A stretch of DNA of 64,000 nucleotides from Methylomonas sp. MK1 (GCF_000365425.1 NZ_AQOV01000002.1:930001-994000); one strand, 5' to 3'. Counted from the stretch's first letter, positions 34,021 through 43,538 are shown. Notes: generated from the sequence alone by a model not told the origin. A program made the numbers and translations.

Positions 34021-37000
34021 AATGTGGGCCTATCTGCTGGCGCTTGGCTTAATGCTGCTGTCTGGGCCGGTGTTTGCCGAGTCGGCGACACTGAATTTGA
34101 GCCTGATTCTCGGCGATTTGGATTCACAAACTGCCGTCGAAGCGACCGCCAAACTGCAAAACGATCCGCTGTTAAAAGGCGTGTCGATCCGCGTCTATTC
34201 CAGCTCTAAACTCGCGCAAGCCGATAACGCTGAATTGCAAAAATCTAACTTAGTGTTGGCGCAAATCACCGGCCGCGGCATTCTGCGCGAAGGCGGCGAC
34301 GTCTTTAAACAGATCGCCGCTAACGGTGGCAAGCTGTATGCGGTCGGTTTGAGTTACGACGCCGATTTCGCCGATTACGGGCTGCAACTGGACAAAGCCT
34401 TGCAAGCCTATATGTCGGCGGGCGGCGCCGACAATGCCGCCAACATGATCCGGCTGGCCTTGGCCAAATTCAAAAACGTCCAGGCCGACATCGCGCCGCC
34501 GCAAGCTCAGCCGGAAATCGGCGCCTTCGACGTGCGCAGCAAGCAATTGTTCGCGGATTTTGATAGCTACCAAAAAGCTTACGCGGGTTTCAAAGCAGGC
34601 CAACCGTGGATAGCCATTTTGTTCTATCGCTCCTCGGCGCTGTCCGGGCAAACCGATACGGTAAAAACCTTGGCCGAAAATCTGGAGGCCAAAGGCTACA
34701 ACGTACTGCCTGTGTTCGGCTACCCGTACGACAAAACTCTGGAAAAAATGCTGATCAATGCCGACGGCAAATCCCGGGTCGAAGCCATCGCCGCGCTAGC
34801 CTTGAAGATCGGCGCCAGCCCGGACAAAACCGTACCGACGCTGACGCGTTTGGGGGTGCCGGTGTTAAACGGCATTGCCTTGAATAGCCAAAGCCAGACG
34901 CAATGGACCGAGTCCGCAACTGGTCTGGACGTCATGGAGCGGGCCTGGCAAGTGGCCTTGCCGGAATTCGCCGGCGAAATCGCCCCGACCGTGGTCGCCA
35001 GCAAGGAGAGCGTACACGACAAGATCACCGGCCAGGATTTCGTCCGCGAAACCCCAATCCCGGAACGCATCGCCCGCTACGCCGACCGCCTGGACAAGTG
35101 GGTGAAATTGCGCAGTACCGGCAACGCCGACAAAAAAGTCGCCTTGATGTACTACAACTACCCGCCGGGCAAGGAGAACATCGGTGCCTCCTATTTGAAC
35201 GTGTTGCCGGAATCGTTGCTGCAAATCTTGGAGAGACTGCGTAAGGAAGGGTATCAATTGGGCAATGCGCCGCAAGATGGCGAAGCGTTGAAAGCCGCTG
35301 TCAAAAATCACGGCATCAATCTGGGTAACTGGGAACCCGGCGCGATAGCCGAAGCGGCCGCCAGTGGGCGCGCGGTGTTGTTGCCGATTGAAGATTACCA
35401 AAAATGGTTCACCGCTTTGCCGGAAACCTTTAAAGCCGCCATGCTCAAGTCTTGGGGCAAACCGGAAGACAGCAAAATCGGCGCCTGGACCGATAGCAAA
35501 GGCCAACGCTTTTTGGTGCTGCCGGCGCTGCAATACGGCAACTTGCTGTTAGCACCGCAACCGTCTCGCGGCTGGGAGCAGGACATCAAGAAACTCTACC
35601 ACGACGTGACCATGCCGCCACACCACCAATACGTCGCGTTCTACTTATGGCTGCAAAAAGGCTTCGGCGCCAACGCGATGATTCACCTAGGCACTCACGC
35701 CACCCACGAATGGCTGTCCGGCAAGGAAGTCGGCTTCACCGCTGCCGATCCCGGAGAGATTCTGATGGCCGACGTGCCGCAAATTTATCCTTACATCATG
35801 GACGACGTCGGCGAAGCCTTGCAGGCCAAGCGCCGGGCCATGGCGACCATTATTTCGCATATGACGCCGCCGCTGGACAAGGCCGACTTGAATCCGGAGC
35901 TAGCCAAATTGGCCGGGCTGATGGACGACTACAACGTCGCCGCCCAAAAGAGCGAGCAACTGGCCAAGATCAGGCTGGATGAAATCAATCAAATCGCCGG
36001 CAAGGCCGGGCTTTTAAAAGATCTGAAAATGGAGCGAGCAGAAACCGGCGACCAGTTGGAAGAACTGGAACACTATCTGAAGGAAATCCGCGAGAAAAAA
36101 GTGCCGATGGGCTTGCATACCTTTGGCAAGGCGCCGGACGAAGCAACCCGCTTGCGTTTTGCCGAAGCCATCGTGTCGCGCGACACCAAGCTGAAAGGTG
36201 AGGCCCGCAAGCAGAAAATCCAGGCCATGGCCAACATCATAGCCGACAGCGCCAACGCCGAAATGGACGCGCTGATGGATGCGCTGGCCGGCCGCTATAT
36301 CGCAGCCGGCAGCGGCGGCGACCCGTTGCGTAACCCGGACGCGTTGCCGACCGGCAAGGATTTGTACGGTTTCGATCCGTCGCGGATTCCCAGCGAGTCG
36401 GTTTATAACGAAGGCGCACGACTGGCGGAGCAAGTGGTCGCCGATTTCAAAAAGCAGCACGGCCACTATCCGGAGCGGCTGGTATTCAATTTGTGGGGCG
36501 TGGAAAGCTCGCGCCACGAAGGCGTGATGGAAGCCGAGATCATGCATCTGCTCGGCGTCAAACCGCATTGGGATGAGCGGGGCCGCACCCAGGGCGTTGA
36601 TGTGATTGCCCGCGAGCAATTGGGTCGGCCGCGTGTCGATGTCACCATCATTCCGTCCGGTTTGTATCGGGATTTGTTCGCCTCAGTCATCAAATTGCTG
36701 GATCAGGCCGAAACCAAGGCTCAGGAACAAGACGAGCCGGATAATCCGTTGCGTCGGCATATCCAGGAAACCCAAGCGGAATTGATGAAGCGCGGTTTAA
36801 AGCCCGAGGAAGCGTTGGACATGGCCTCGGCGCGCTTGTTCAGCGTACCGTCCGGCGCGTACGGTACCAATCTGGATCGGGCGATTCCGCTGTCCAACAC
36901 CTGGACCGACGAAAAACAACTGGCCGACGTGTTCTTCAACCGCATGCACCACGTTTACGGTCGCGGCCATTGGGGCGAAGCAGCCAGCAAGGACGCGACG

Positions 37001-37963
37001 CTGGCGGTGGACTTATTCAAAATGTCGTTAAAGGATACCGACGCGGTGATCCACAGCCGCTCTAGTAACGTCTACGCCAGCCTGGACGGCGACGACTTCT
37101 TCCAATATCTGGGCGGCACCGCGATGGCGGCAAGGCAGGTCAACGGCAAAATCCCGGAAGTGTTGGTCGCCGATTTGGCCGACCCGACCGCTGCCAAGAC
37201 CATGAGCCTGGAGCGCTATCAGGGCCGGGAGATGCAGAGCCGCTACCTGAACCCGAAATGGATCGAGTCGATGTTGAAAGAAGGCTATGCCGGGGCGCGT
37301 TTCATCAACATGGTCGCGGAAAATCTGTGGGGTTGGCAGGTGACGGTGCCGGAAGCGGTCGGCGCCGAAAAATGGCAAGCCATGTACGAAACCTACGTCG
37401 AGGACAAATACCAGTTGGACATCCAGAAAAAGTTCGAGCAAGCCGACAATTTGCTGGCCTATCAAGCGATGGTGGATCGGATGCTGGTGGCTATCAACAA
37501 AGGCTACTGGAAAGCCGATCCGGCGGTGAAAGCCAAGCTGGAACAAGTTAACAAGGAAGTCATTGCCAAAGCTGGCGTGGCCTGCAACAAGGACACTTGC
37601 AGCAGCCCGGAAATCACCAAGCTAGCCGAACAACAGGATGCAGCCAAGGCTGCGAAAGCAGCGGCGCCGGGGGCGCAAGCCCAACCACCGGCATCCGTAG
37701 CGGCTCAGTCACAGCCGCAGCCCATACAGAGTCAGCCGCAATCGCAACAGCCACCCGCGCAGTCTCAAGCGCAAACAGCACCGGACGCCGCCAAGCCTCT
37801 GGAAGGCTATGAGATGGAAGAGAAGAAAGCCGCCAGCGACAGCGCCGAGCAACAGCAACCGTTAAGTTCGGCGCAAAGCTGGTGGTTGAGTTTCGCGATC
37901 TTGCTGTTATTTGTTGCCGGTTATCTGCGCGGTAGTTGGGAGCATCGCGAGCAAAAAACATAG
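34007..37963 (+). CDS. Membrane-anchored, exported CobN-like metal chelatase homologue
   Basis: 1318 residues. CobN inserts cobalt into hydrogenobyrinate in the cytosol, but here a signal peptide (MWAYLLALGLMLLSGPVFA) leads in and a C-terminal helix (WWLSFAILLLFVAGYL, ~1291-1308) with a basic end leads out, so the bulk is periplasmic and anchored. CobN/magnesium-chelatase H hallmarks: MPPHHQYVAFYLWLQK, IHLGTHATHEWLSG (562-569 GTHATHEW), PYIMDDVGEALQAKRR and RSSNVYASLDGDDFFQYLGG. C1193-x4-C1198 and a P/Q/S-rich linker (about 1220-1265) precede the anchor. Partners ChlI/ChlD are absent; the ExbB-like and DUF2149 genes overlap it. I infer removal, not insertion, of a metal, as proposed for HmuS-type proteins. 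Confidence 0.9.
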   Translation: MYRNKMWAYLLALGLMLLSGPVFAESATLNLSLILGDLDSQTAVEATAKLQNDPLLKGVSIRVYSSSKLAQADNAELQKSNLVLAQITGRGILREGGDVFKQIAANGGKLYAVGLSYDADFADYGLQLDKALQAYMSAGGADNAANMIRLALAKFKNVQADIAPPQAQPEIGAFDVRSKQLFADFDSYQKAYAGFKAGQPWIAILFYRSSALSGQTDTVKTLAENLEAKGYNVLPVFGYPYDKTLEKMLINADGKSRVEAIAALALKIGASPDKTVPTLTRLGVPVLNGIALNSQSQTQWTESATGLDVMERAWQVALPEFAGEIAPTVVASKESVHDKITGQDFVRETPIPERIARYADRLDKWVKLRSTGNADKKVALMYYNYPPGKENIGASYLNVLPESLLQILERLRKEGYQLGNAPQDGEALKAAVKNHGINLGNWEPGAIAEAAASGRAVLLPIEDYQKWFTALPETFKAAMLKSWGKPEDSKIGAWTDSKGQRFLVLPALQYGNLLLAPQPSRGWEQDIKKLYHDVTMPPHHQYVAFYLWLQKGFGANAMIHLGTHATHEWLSGKEVGFTAADPGEILMADVPQIYPYIMDDVGEALQAKRRAMATIISHMTPPLDKADLNPELAKLAGLMDDYNVAAQKSEQLAKIRLDEINQIAGKAGLLKDLKMERAETGDQLEELEHYLKEIREKKVPMGLHTFGKAPDEATRLRFAEAIVSRDTKLKGEARKQKIQAMANIIADSANAEMDALMDALAGRYIAAGSGGDPLRNPDALPTGKDLYGFDPSRIPSESVYNEGARLAEQVVADFKKQHGHYPERLVFNLWGVESSRHEGVMEAEIMHLLGVKPHWDERGRTQGVDVIAREQLGRPRVDVTIIPSGLYRDLFASVIKLLDQAETKAQEQDEPDNPLRRHIQETQAELMKRGLKPEEALDMASARLFSVPSGAYGTNLDRAIPLSNTWTDEKQLADVFFNRMHHVYGRGHWGEAASKDATLAVDLFKMSLKDTDAVIHSRSSNVYASLDGDDFFQYLGGTAMAARQVNGKIPEVLVADLADPTAAKTMSLERYQGREMQSRYLNPKWIESMLKEGYAGARFINMVAENLWGWQVTVPEAVGAEKWQAMYETYVEDKYQLDIQKKFEQADNLLAYQAMVDRMLVAINKGYWKADPAVKAKLEQVNKEVIAKAGVACNKDTCSSPEITKLAEQQDAAKAAKAAAPGAQAQPPASVAAQSQPQPIQSQPQSQQPPAQSQAQTAPDAAKPLEGYEMEEKKAASDSAEQQQPLSSAQSWWLSFAILLLFVAGYLRGSWEHREQKT

Positions 37964-38035
37964 AGGTCGACTGGAAAAACTTTGGTTTTGTCGTTCCAGC
38001 CAAGGCGGTAACCCAGGAAAGTCGGAATTCTGGAT

Positions 38036-38051
38036 CCCCGCTTTCGCGGGG
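38036..38051. repeat. REP-like palindrome CCCCG-ctttcg-CGGGG
   Basis: Perfect inverted repeat in the gap between the CobN-like gene and the third TonB receptor; flanked by GGATC and GATGATGG. Same core CGCTTTCGCGGG as the elements near 5022 and 5655. Confidence 0.75.
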
Positions 38052-38176
38052 ATGATGGCTGCAGGGAATTTAGGGGGCTCACTTAGACCCGATATGAATA
38101 ATAGCGTGGCGCATCGGAGGGGAAACTCAAGAAGTGGCCTGCTCTTGATGTAAGAAGAATTAAAAATAAATCTAAC

Positions 38177-40687
38177 ATGACCATGAAGCGCCGTTTTTTT
38201 AAAGGTGCATTACCGGAGGAATCGACTTTGTCTCGTTTACACGTAATAACGCTGTTGGCTTTGACCAATTTGGCTTACAGCAATCAAATCCTGGCAGAAG
38301 ATAGCGACCAAAGTGTCGTGGGGCCAGCCGAAACCGCTAAGACCGACAATCCGGCTAGCAACAATGACTCGCTGGGCACGATGGTGGTTACAGCTACTCG
38401 CTCGGAAATCAGTGCAGCGATGGCGCCGGCCAATGTCAGTGTGATTACTGCTGAAACTACCGAAAACCGCCTGACCCAACGTATCGGTGACGCCTTGAAG
38501 GATGTGCCGGGGGTGTATTTACGTGGCAGTGCTTATGGCACCAGTTTCCCGGGCTCCAGTGTTAGCTCGTCTGCATTCCATGGCATCAGCGGTACGAATC
38601 GATCTTTATTTTTAGTTGATGGGCTGCCGGTAAACAATGCCAATTCAGGGCTGGTTGACTGGAATATCCTAAATATGGATGACGCTCAGCAAGTGGAATA
38701 TGTACCCGGGCCATTTTCAGCACTTTATGGTAGTGGCGCGATGGGCGGTGTACTCAATGTGATCTCCAAAGTACCCACTAAACGCGAAGGACGTCTGTCA
38801 TTTGGTGCCGGTGGCGCAGCTGTTGACCAATGGGGCATTAAAGGCCGTTACCGGGATCGTTTCGAAAACGGCGTGGGGATTTCCGTGACCTTCAACCACA
38901 TGGATAGCGATAACTGGGCGGTGTCGGATTACGTGACGGCTTCGCCGGCTAGCTTTACGCCATCGGCGACAGCGATACCGAATGCGGTAGTAAGAGCGAA
39001 TACGGCTACCGCGTTAAGAAACGCCGCGACACCGGTATTCGGCGCCATACCGACCACAACCACCCAAGGCGGTTCGACCTATATCGTCGGTGATAAAGGG
39101 GAACGCCCTTGGGAGCAGAACACCGCGTCCTTACATCTTTATTACGATTTGACTGAGCGCACCGAGATTGATGGGGGAATGAGCTGGAGTCGGAGCGAAA
39201 CAAGCGCAGGGACATTTAACAGCTATTTAACCACTGCCGGAGGCTCGCCAATAGCAATTGCTACCGGAAACCCCTCTGTCACTTCAGTTGCCAGTGTGGC
39301 CGGCCTAGCGCAAAGCAATAACTTGAATTTGAATGGCCAGCGCCTTTCTGTCTATGAGCAGCAGTTCTTGCATTTTCTGCCGTCAGTGGAAGACACTCGT
39401 CGTTATTTTGCTCACCTGAAACATGATTTTGGGCATGACGTGAAATTGAATGTCGATTTTCAATACATGGATCACGAGACTTATTCACCCAGCCCAAACA
39501 GCGCGGCGTTCGACGATACCTTGAGCGGTGGAAGAGGCCAATTAACCGTCACGCCTAGCCAACGGATCGACGGTAACGTGGCATTGCGCTTCCCGTTTTT
39601 GTGGGATCAACGTAACTTTGTCACGGTCGGTTTTGGCGCAAACCATAACAATTTGGAAGGTCAAAAACGTTTGGCCTTAAGTAATTGGCAAGATTGGTCC
39701 TCAGTGACGAATACTGTTTACGATGGTAAGGGCGAGTCGAGTATTTACTCAGCCTTTATTCAGGACGAAATTTGGCTGCGTAAAAACGTAATTGCTCATC
39801 TGGGTGTGCGTTATGACGACTGGTCCACATCAGGCTCCATCGTACAAAAGGCCACGGTCACTTCGACAGGTACTACCACTAACCTGACGCAAAGTTACAG
39901 CGAGCGTTCAGTGTCGCAATTTAATCCCAAATTTAGTTTGACCTGGTTGCCGGCAGATGGCTACAAGCTGTTTGCTTCAACAGGTTGGGCATTTCGTCCA
40001 CCCACCAACTCGGATTTGTATTCGACATCGCAAACGGCTAGCGGCAGTGTTTTTACCTTGACGCAAGCGGGGCCAGATTTAAAACCAGAGACCATGTATT
40101 CATGGGAAGTTGGCGGAGAGGCAACCCCCATTGAGGGCACAACTATTGCCGCCACCTATTTTCATCACTACATTTCTGATTTGATTTACCGTAAAGATAC
40201 GACGTTAAGCGCAACCAATCGGCTCCAAGAACGGCAAAATGCTGGTGAAGCTGAGGTTGAAGGCGTGGAGGCCAAATTAAGGCAGAAATTGTATTGGGAC
40301 TGGCTGCACTTTACGGGAACCTATACTTTAAACGACTCGATAATTACCAAGAACGAGGCGAATCCGCTTTCTGTCGGCAAGCAGATGGTGTTATTGCCGG
40401 AGACAATGTTCAGTGGCGGGTTGGATGTCAAATATGAGCAATGGAGCGGTGGCATTATTGGACGCTATGTTAGCCAGCAATATACGAACGACCAAAACCT
40501 GGATCAGGTGACCAACGTTCCCGGCAGTTATGACCCTTATTTTCTGGTCGATACCCGTATCGCCTATCAGGCGACGAAAAATATCGATCTGTCGTTTTCG
40601 GTAAACAATCTATTGGACCGGGAATATTCCTCTTTTTACCAACAAGCCGGCCGCACGGTTTATGGGGAAGTGTCTTACAGCTTCTAA
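38177..40687 (+). CDS. TonB-dependent outer-membrane receptor (third of three)
   Basis: 836 residues. A signal peptide (HVITLLALTNLAYSNQILA), a TonB-box region (SLGTMVVTATRSE), plug domain (DALKDVPGVYLRGSAYG, LFLVDGLPVNNANSG, FSALYGSGAMGGVLNVISK) and a barrel ending in VSYSF. The plug is of the BtuB/HmuR/colicin-receptor type, often used for cobalamin, haem or other tetrapyrroles. It lies 213 bases after the CobN-like gene on the same strand, with a REP-like element between. Its ligand could be the tetrapyrrole that the CobN-like protein acts on. Confidence 0.93.
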   Translation: MTMKRRFFKGALPEESTLSRLHVITLLALTNLAYSNQILAEDSDQSVVGPAETAKTDNPASNNDSLGTMVVTATRSEISAAMAPANVSVITAETTENRLTQRIGDALKDVPGVYLRGSAYGTSFPGSSVSSSAFHGISGTNRSLFLVDGLPVNNANSGLVDWNILNMDDAQQVEYVPGPFSALYGSGAMGGVLNVISKVPTKREGRLSFGAGGAAVDQWGIKGRYRDRFENGVGISVTFNHMDSDNWAVSDYVTASPASFTPSATAIPNAVVRANTATALRNAATPVFGAIPTTTTQGGSTYIVGDKGERPWEQNTASLHLYYDLTERTEIDGGMSWSRSETSAGTFNSYLTTAGGSPIAIATGNPSVTSVASVAGLAQSNNLNLNGQRLSVYEQQFLHFLPSVEDTRRYFAHLKHDFGHDVKLNVDFQYMDHETYSPSPNSAAFDDTLSGGRGQLTVTPSQRIDGNVALRFPFLWDQRNFVTVGFGANHNNLEGQKRLALSNWQDWSSVTNTVYDGKGESSIYSAFIQDEIWLRKNVIAHLGVRYDDWSTSGSIVQKATVTSTGTTTNLTQSYSERSVSQFNPKFSLTWLPADGYKLFASTGWAFRPPTNSDLYSTSQTASGSVFTLTQAGPDLKPETMYSWEVGGEATPIEGTTIAATYFHHYISDLIYRKDTTLSATNRLQERQNAGEAEVEGVEAKLRQKLYWDWLHFTGTYTLNDSIITKNEANPLSVGKQMVLLPETMFSGGLDVKYEQWSGGIIGRYVSQQYTNDQNLDQVTNVPGSYDPYFLVDTRIAYQATKNIDLSFSVNNLLDREYSSFYQQAGRTVYGEVSYSF

Positions 40688-40922
40688 TGTGAGTGAATGT
40701 TGTTCCCGCCGCAACCAGCTCCGGATATTCCCAAACCGAGTATCCGGAGTAATGGCTATTTGCAGGTTATAGCGCTCGCTTAGCGTGCACAGTTCACAAA
40801 AATTGGCGATGTAAGCGCTGGCTTTGCCGTCTTCATCTGTTCTTAATCTTTTCCTAATCAAGACTTAAACATTGCTCTCTAGAATCAACTCATAGATGAA
40901 TTATTCTCGATAAAGGGGATTT

Positions 40923-41252
40923 ATGTTTAGAGTGGCAAGTGTCGTTGTAATTAGTCTGTTGGTTTCGCCGTTAGCGATGGCTGATGGGCATGGGCGAGGT
41001 CATCACAAACATCACCACCATGACCGGTACGTCGAGGTCGAGCGGGTGTATGTACCGGAGCGGGTTGTGCAATACGTCCCGGCACCGCCGCCTGCACCGC
41101 GCTACGACAGTAACGACCAACGATCTACTCAGGGCTTGGTAGGCGGCGCGTTAGGCAGTGTAGCGGGTTACGAAATGAGTAGAGGCGATCCGTTGGGAGC
41201 CGGCATCGGTGCCGCCGCGGGCGCTTGGATCGGCAACAGTATGAGTCGTTAA
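40923..41252 (+). CDS. Glycine-zipper 2TM-domain envelope protein
   Basis: 109 residues. Signal peptide (VVVISLLVSPLAMA), then a His-rich segment (HGRGHHKHHHHDR), a linker with PAPPPAP, and a glycine zipper (LVGGALGSVAGYEMSRGDPLGAGIGAAAGAWIG). Glycine-zipper 2TM proteins sit in the outer membrane or periplasm. The His cluster could bind Ni, Cu or Co and may link it to the island, but such clusters are also common in unrelated proteins. A start at 40923 has GGGGA upstream. Confidence 0.85.
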   Translation: MFRVASVVVISLLVSPLAMADGHGRGHHKHHHHDRYVEVERVYVPERVVQYVPAPPPAPRYDSNDQRSTQGLVGGALGSVAGYEMSRGDPLGAGIGAAAGAWIGNSMSR

Positions 41253-41316
41253 TAGGCTACCGCCAATTAATTAACCGGCTTTGAATTTTTGGATGCTCAT
41301 GCGACAGGAGGACAAA

Positions 41317-41451
41317 ATGAGAATAAAAAATGGTAAAAAATATCAACAAGAGCAATACAGTAGAGTGGAAAAGTTATTGAATGTATTGTTGTTTTTTGTC
41401 GTTGTCTATTACAGCTACTATGTGTTGTCTTTCTCCCAAATGGGCGCTTGA
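41317..41451 (+). CDS. Small single-helix membrane protein, 44 residues
   Basis: ATG 41317 is preceded by AGGAGG six bases away. The protein starts MRIKNGKKYQQEQY, has one hydrophobic helix (LLNVLLFFVVVYYSYYVL), and ends SFSQMGA. The basic N-terminus fits a helix with its N-end in the cytoplasm. It is too short for usual gene finding. It follows the glycine-zipper gene by 64 bases, and an intrinsic terminator lies 79 bases after its stop. Function is unknown. Confidence 0.65.
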   Translation: MRIKNGKKYQQEQYSRVEKLLNVLLFFVVVYYSYYVLSFSQMGA

Positions 41452-41530
41452 GATTACTGGCAGTAGCGGTTTATTGTCAGTCTGCGTTCCCTTTATACAG
41501 TCCGGATAAGCAAACGCTAGATCAAATCAA

Positions 41531-41564
41531 AACCCTGCAAGGTGCAAGACTTGCAGGGTTTTTT
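41531..41564 (+). terminator. Intrinsic terminator after the small membrane protein
   Basis: Stem AACCCTGCAAG / CTTGCAGGGTT with loop GTGCAAGA, followed by a T-run up to 41564. It ends the transcript of the glycine-zipper and small-protein genes. The rest of the gap up to 41793 holds the heat-shock promoter and CIRCE. Confidence 0.9.
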
Positions 41565-41724
41565 ATTGCCCGTTGTTGGACAATATCGAAGATGTGTCTA
41601 ATAAATTGCAGTTCCGGAAAAACTGCCCGTCTATCAGTTCTTGATAAGATTGATGTTTCGGAGATTCAATCCCAGCCCTTGAATGCGCTGGCTGTGCTTA
41701 GTTTATTGATTACCTGTTCAAGCC

Positions 41725-41753
41725 GTTGACAATGCTGAACCCAGCTGATAGCT
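41725..41753 (+). promoter_or_regulatory. Sigma-70-type promoter of the hrcA operon
   Basis: -35 TTGACA (41725-41730) and -10 TAGCTT (41748-41753) with a 17-base spacer. Transcription would start near 41760, just ahead of the CIRCE element. The -10 is only a partial match to TATAAT. Confidence 0.7.
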
Positions 41754-41760
41754 TTGCTGT

Positions 41761-41787
41761 CTGGCACTCACCAATATCGAGTGCTAA
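41761..41787 (+). promoter_or_regulatory. CIRCE operator (HrcA binding site)
   Basis: CTGGCACTC-N9-GAGTGCTAA. The right arm is the exact consensus GAGTGCTAA; the left matches TTAGCACTC at seven of nine bases. It lies between the promoter and the hrcA start, so HrcA should repress its own operon at normal temperature. Confidence 0.92.
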
Positions 41788-41805
41788 CGGAATTTGGGGG
41801 ATGAC

Positions 41806-42846
41806 GTGGCTGGCGGACAAGATTTAAACGAAAGATCGCTGTATTTATTGAAAACCTTGGTTGAGCGGTATATCCAGGACGGCCAGCCTGTTGGTTCGCG
41901 ATTGTTGTCTAAAGATCCGCAACTAAAGCTTAGTCCTGCCAGTATTCGCAATGTGATGGCGGATCTGGAAGAAATGGGCTTGATCCATTCCCCGCACACC
42001 TCCGCTGGCCGAGTGCCAACCGTGAGTGGCTACCGTTTGTTCGTCGACAGTTTGTTAACGGTCAAGCCTTTGGCATCCAGCGAGTTGGATCAACTGCAAC
42101 ATGGCTTGAAAGGAGAGGCGGATAAGGCTAGCGACGTGTTGAGCAAGGCCTCTAAATTGCTGTCGGACGTGACGAGGATGGCCGGCGTGGTGACTTTGCC
42201 CCGCAGAGAAAGCGTCACCTTGCGGCACATCGAATTTCTGCCGATGTCCAACACCCGGGTGTTGGTGATTTTCGTCACCGACGACCAGGAAGTGCACAAC
42301 AAAATCATTCATACCCACAAGCAATTCAGTCCTGCGGAATTACAACAGGCTGCCAACTATTTGAATTCGGTTTATTCCGGCCGCAGCTTGGCGAAAATTC
42401 GCGATTTGATCGTGCGGGAGATGGAGCACGATCAGCGGCAGGTCAATCAAGGCATGATGGACGCGGTGAACATGGCGCAGCTCACCTTCAGCGAACAACC
42501 CAACGACGATTATGTATTAAGCGGCGAAACCAACCTAATGGGTTTTTCCGAGTTGTCGGACATGGAGCGTCTTAAACAGTTGTTCGAAGCTTTTAGCCAA
42601 AAGCGTGGCGTCATCCATTTATTGGATCAGTGTCTACAGGCCGAAGGTGTGCAGATTTTTATCGGTGAAGAATCCGGCTATAGCGCATTCGATCATTGTA
42701 GCTTGGTGACGGCGCCTTATTCAGTGAATGACGAAGTGGTTGGGGTGTTGGGTGTGATTGGACCGACCCGCATGGCTTACGAAAAAGTGATTCCGTTCGT
42801 GGATGTGACGGCAAAATTATTGGGCGCGGCCTTGAATCCCAAATAA
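41806..42846 (+). CDS. hrcA: Heat-inducible transcription repressor HrcA
   Basis: About 346 residues. The repressor of class I heat-shock genes binds CIRCE elements. N-terminal winged helix (LNERSLYLLKTLVERYIQDGQPVGSRLL, then LSPASIRNVMADLEEMGLIHSPHTSAGRVPT), then the dimer and GAF-like part (DVTRMAGVVTLPR, ending AKLLGAALNPK). The start is uncertain: GTG 41806 has GGGGGA just upstream, while TTG 41794 is also in frame. A CIRCE site lies 19 bases before the GTG. The gene leads the grpE-dnaK-dnaJ order. Confidence 0.95.
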   Translation: MAGGQDLNERSLYLLKTLVERYIQDGQPVGSRLLSKDPQLKLSPASIRNVMADLEEMGLIHSPHTSAGRVPTVSGYRLFVDSLLTVKPLASSELDQLQHGLKGEADKASDVLSKASKLLSDVTRMAGVVTLPRRESVTLRHIEFLPMSNTRVLVIFVTDDQEVHNKIIHTHKQFSPAELQQAANYLNSVYSGRSLAKIRDLIVREMEHDQRQVNQGMMDAVNMAQLTFSEQPNDDYVLSGETNLMGFSELSDMERLKQLFEAFSQKRGVIHLLDQCLQAEGVQIFIGEESGYSAFDHCSLVTAPYSVNDEVVGVLGVIGPTRMAYEKVIPFVDVTAKLLGAALNPK

Positions 42847-42896
42847 ATGGCCCTATCGTTAGGCCAACAAAAAAATTTAGAACCATGGAGTAAGTA

Positions 42897-43538
42897 ATGA
42901 GTCATCAGCAATCTAGCCACGAACCACAATCGGATAGCGATTTGATCGCCGAAGTCTTGGAGCAAACCAAGCCAATGGACACCGACGAACAGCCAGCCGA
43001 AGTGTCTGGTACCAGCGCCGCAGTCACTGTGGAAGCCTTGCAGGAACAATTGGAACAAGCCCAACAACAGGCTGCCGCCAATCTGGATAAAGCCATCCGC
43101 ACCATGGCCGAGATGGAAAATTTAAAAAAACGCGTGCAAAAAGACTTGGACGACGAACGCAAATACGGTCTGGCGAAATTTGCGAAAGAATTGCTGAGTG
43201 TTTTGGATAGTCTGGAATTAGGCCTGCAAGCGGCGAACGGCGATAGCCCGGAAATAGTGAAATTGCGCGAAGGCAGCGAATTGACCATCAAACAATTCGA
43301 GTCGGTATTTGCCAAGTTTAATATCGAAACCGTCGACCCCATCGGTCAAGTGTTCAATCCGGAATTGCACCAGGCCATGGTGATGCAACCCAGCGCCACC
43401 GCCCAACCCAATACCGTGTTAAACGTCTTCCAAAAAGGTTATGTATTGAACGGCCGTTTATTGCGCCCTGCCATGGTGGTGGTGGCCAAAGCCGACGATA
43501 AACCAGCCGATAGCGCAAAAATCGATGAGCAGGCTTGA
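42897..43538 (+). CDS. grpE: Nucleotide exchange factor GrpE
   Basis: 213 residues. An acidic N-terminal part, a long coiled coil (VEALQEQLEQAQQQAAANLDKA, MENLKKRVQKDLDDERKYG) and the C-terminal beta-domain (VDPIGQVFNPELHQAM, NVFQKGYVLNGRLLRPAMVVVA). It speeds ADP release from DnaK. It follows hrcA by 50 bases and precedes dnaK by 71, so it is under CIRCE control. The start has GGAG upstream (CATGGAGTAAGT). Confidence 0.97.
   Translation: MSHQQSSHEPQSDSDLIAEVLEQTKPMDTDEQPAEVSGTSAAVTVEALQEQLEQAQQQAAANLDKAIRTMAEMENLKKRVQKDLDDERKYGLAKFAKELLSVLDSLELGLQAANGDSPEIVKLREGSELTIKQFESVFAKFNIETVDPIGQVFNPELHQAMVMQPSATAQPNTVLNVFQKGYVLNGRLLRPAMVVVAKADDKPADSAKIDEQA

Noticed and set aside
35395..35589. Antisense frames inside the CobN-like gene and other large genes
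   Set aside because: Long antisense frames are expected in GC-balanced genes with strong codon bias; all lack domains and start signals.
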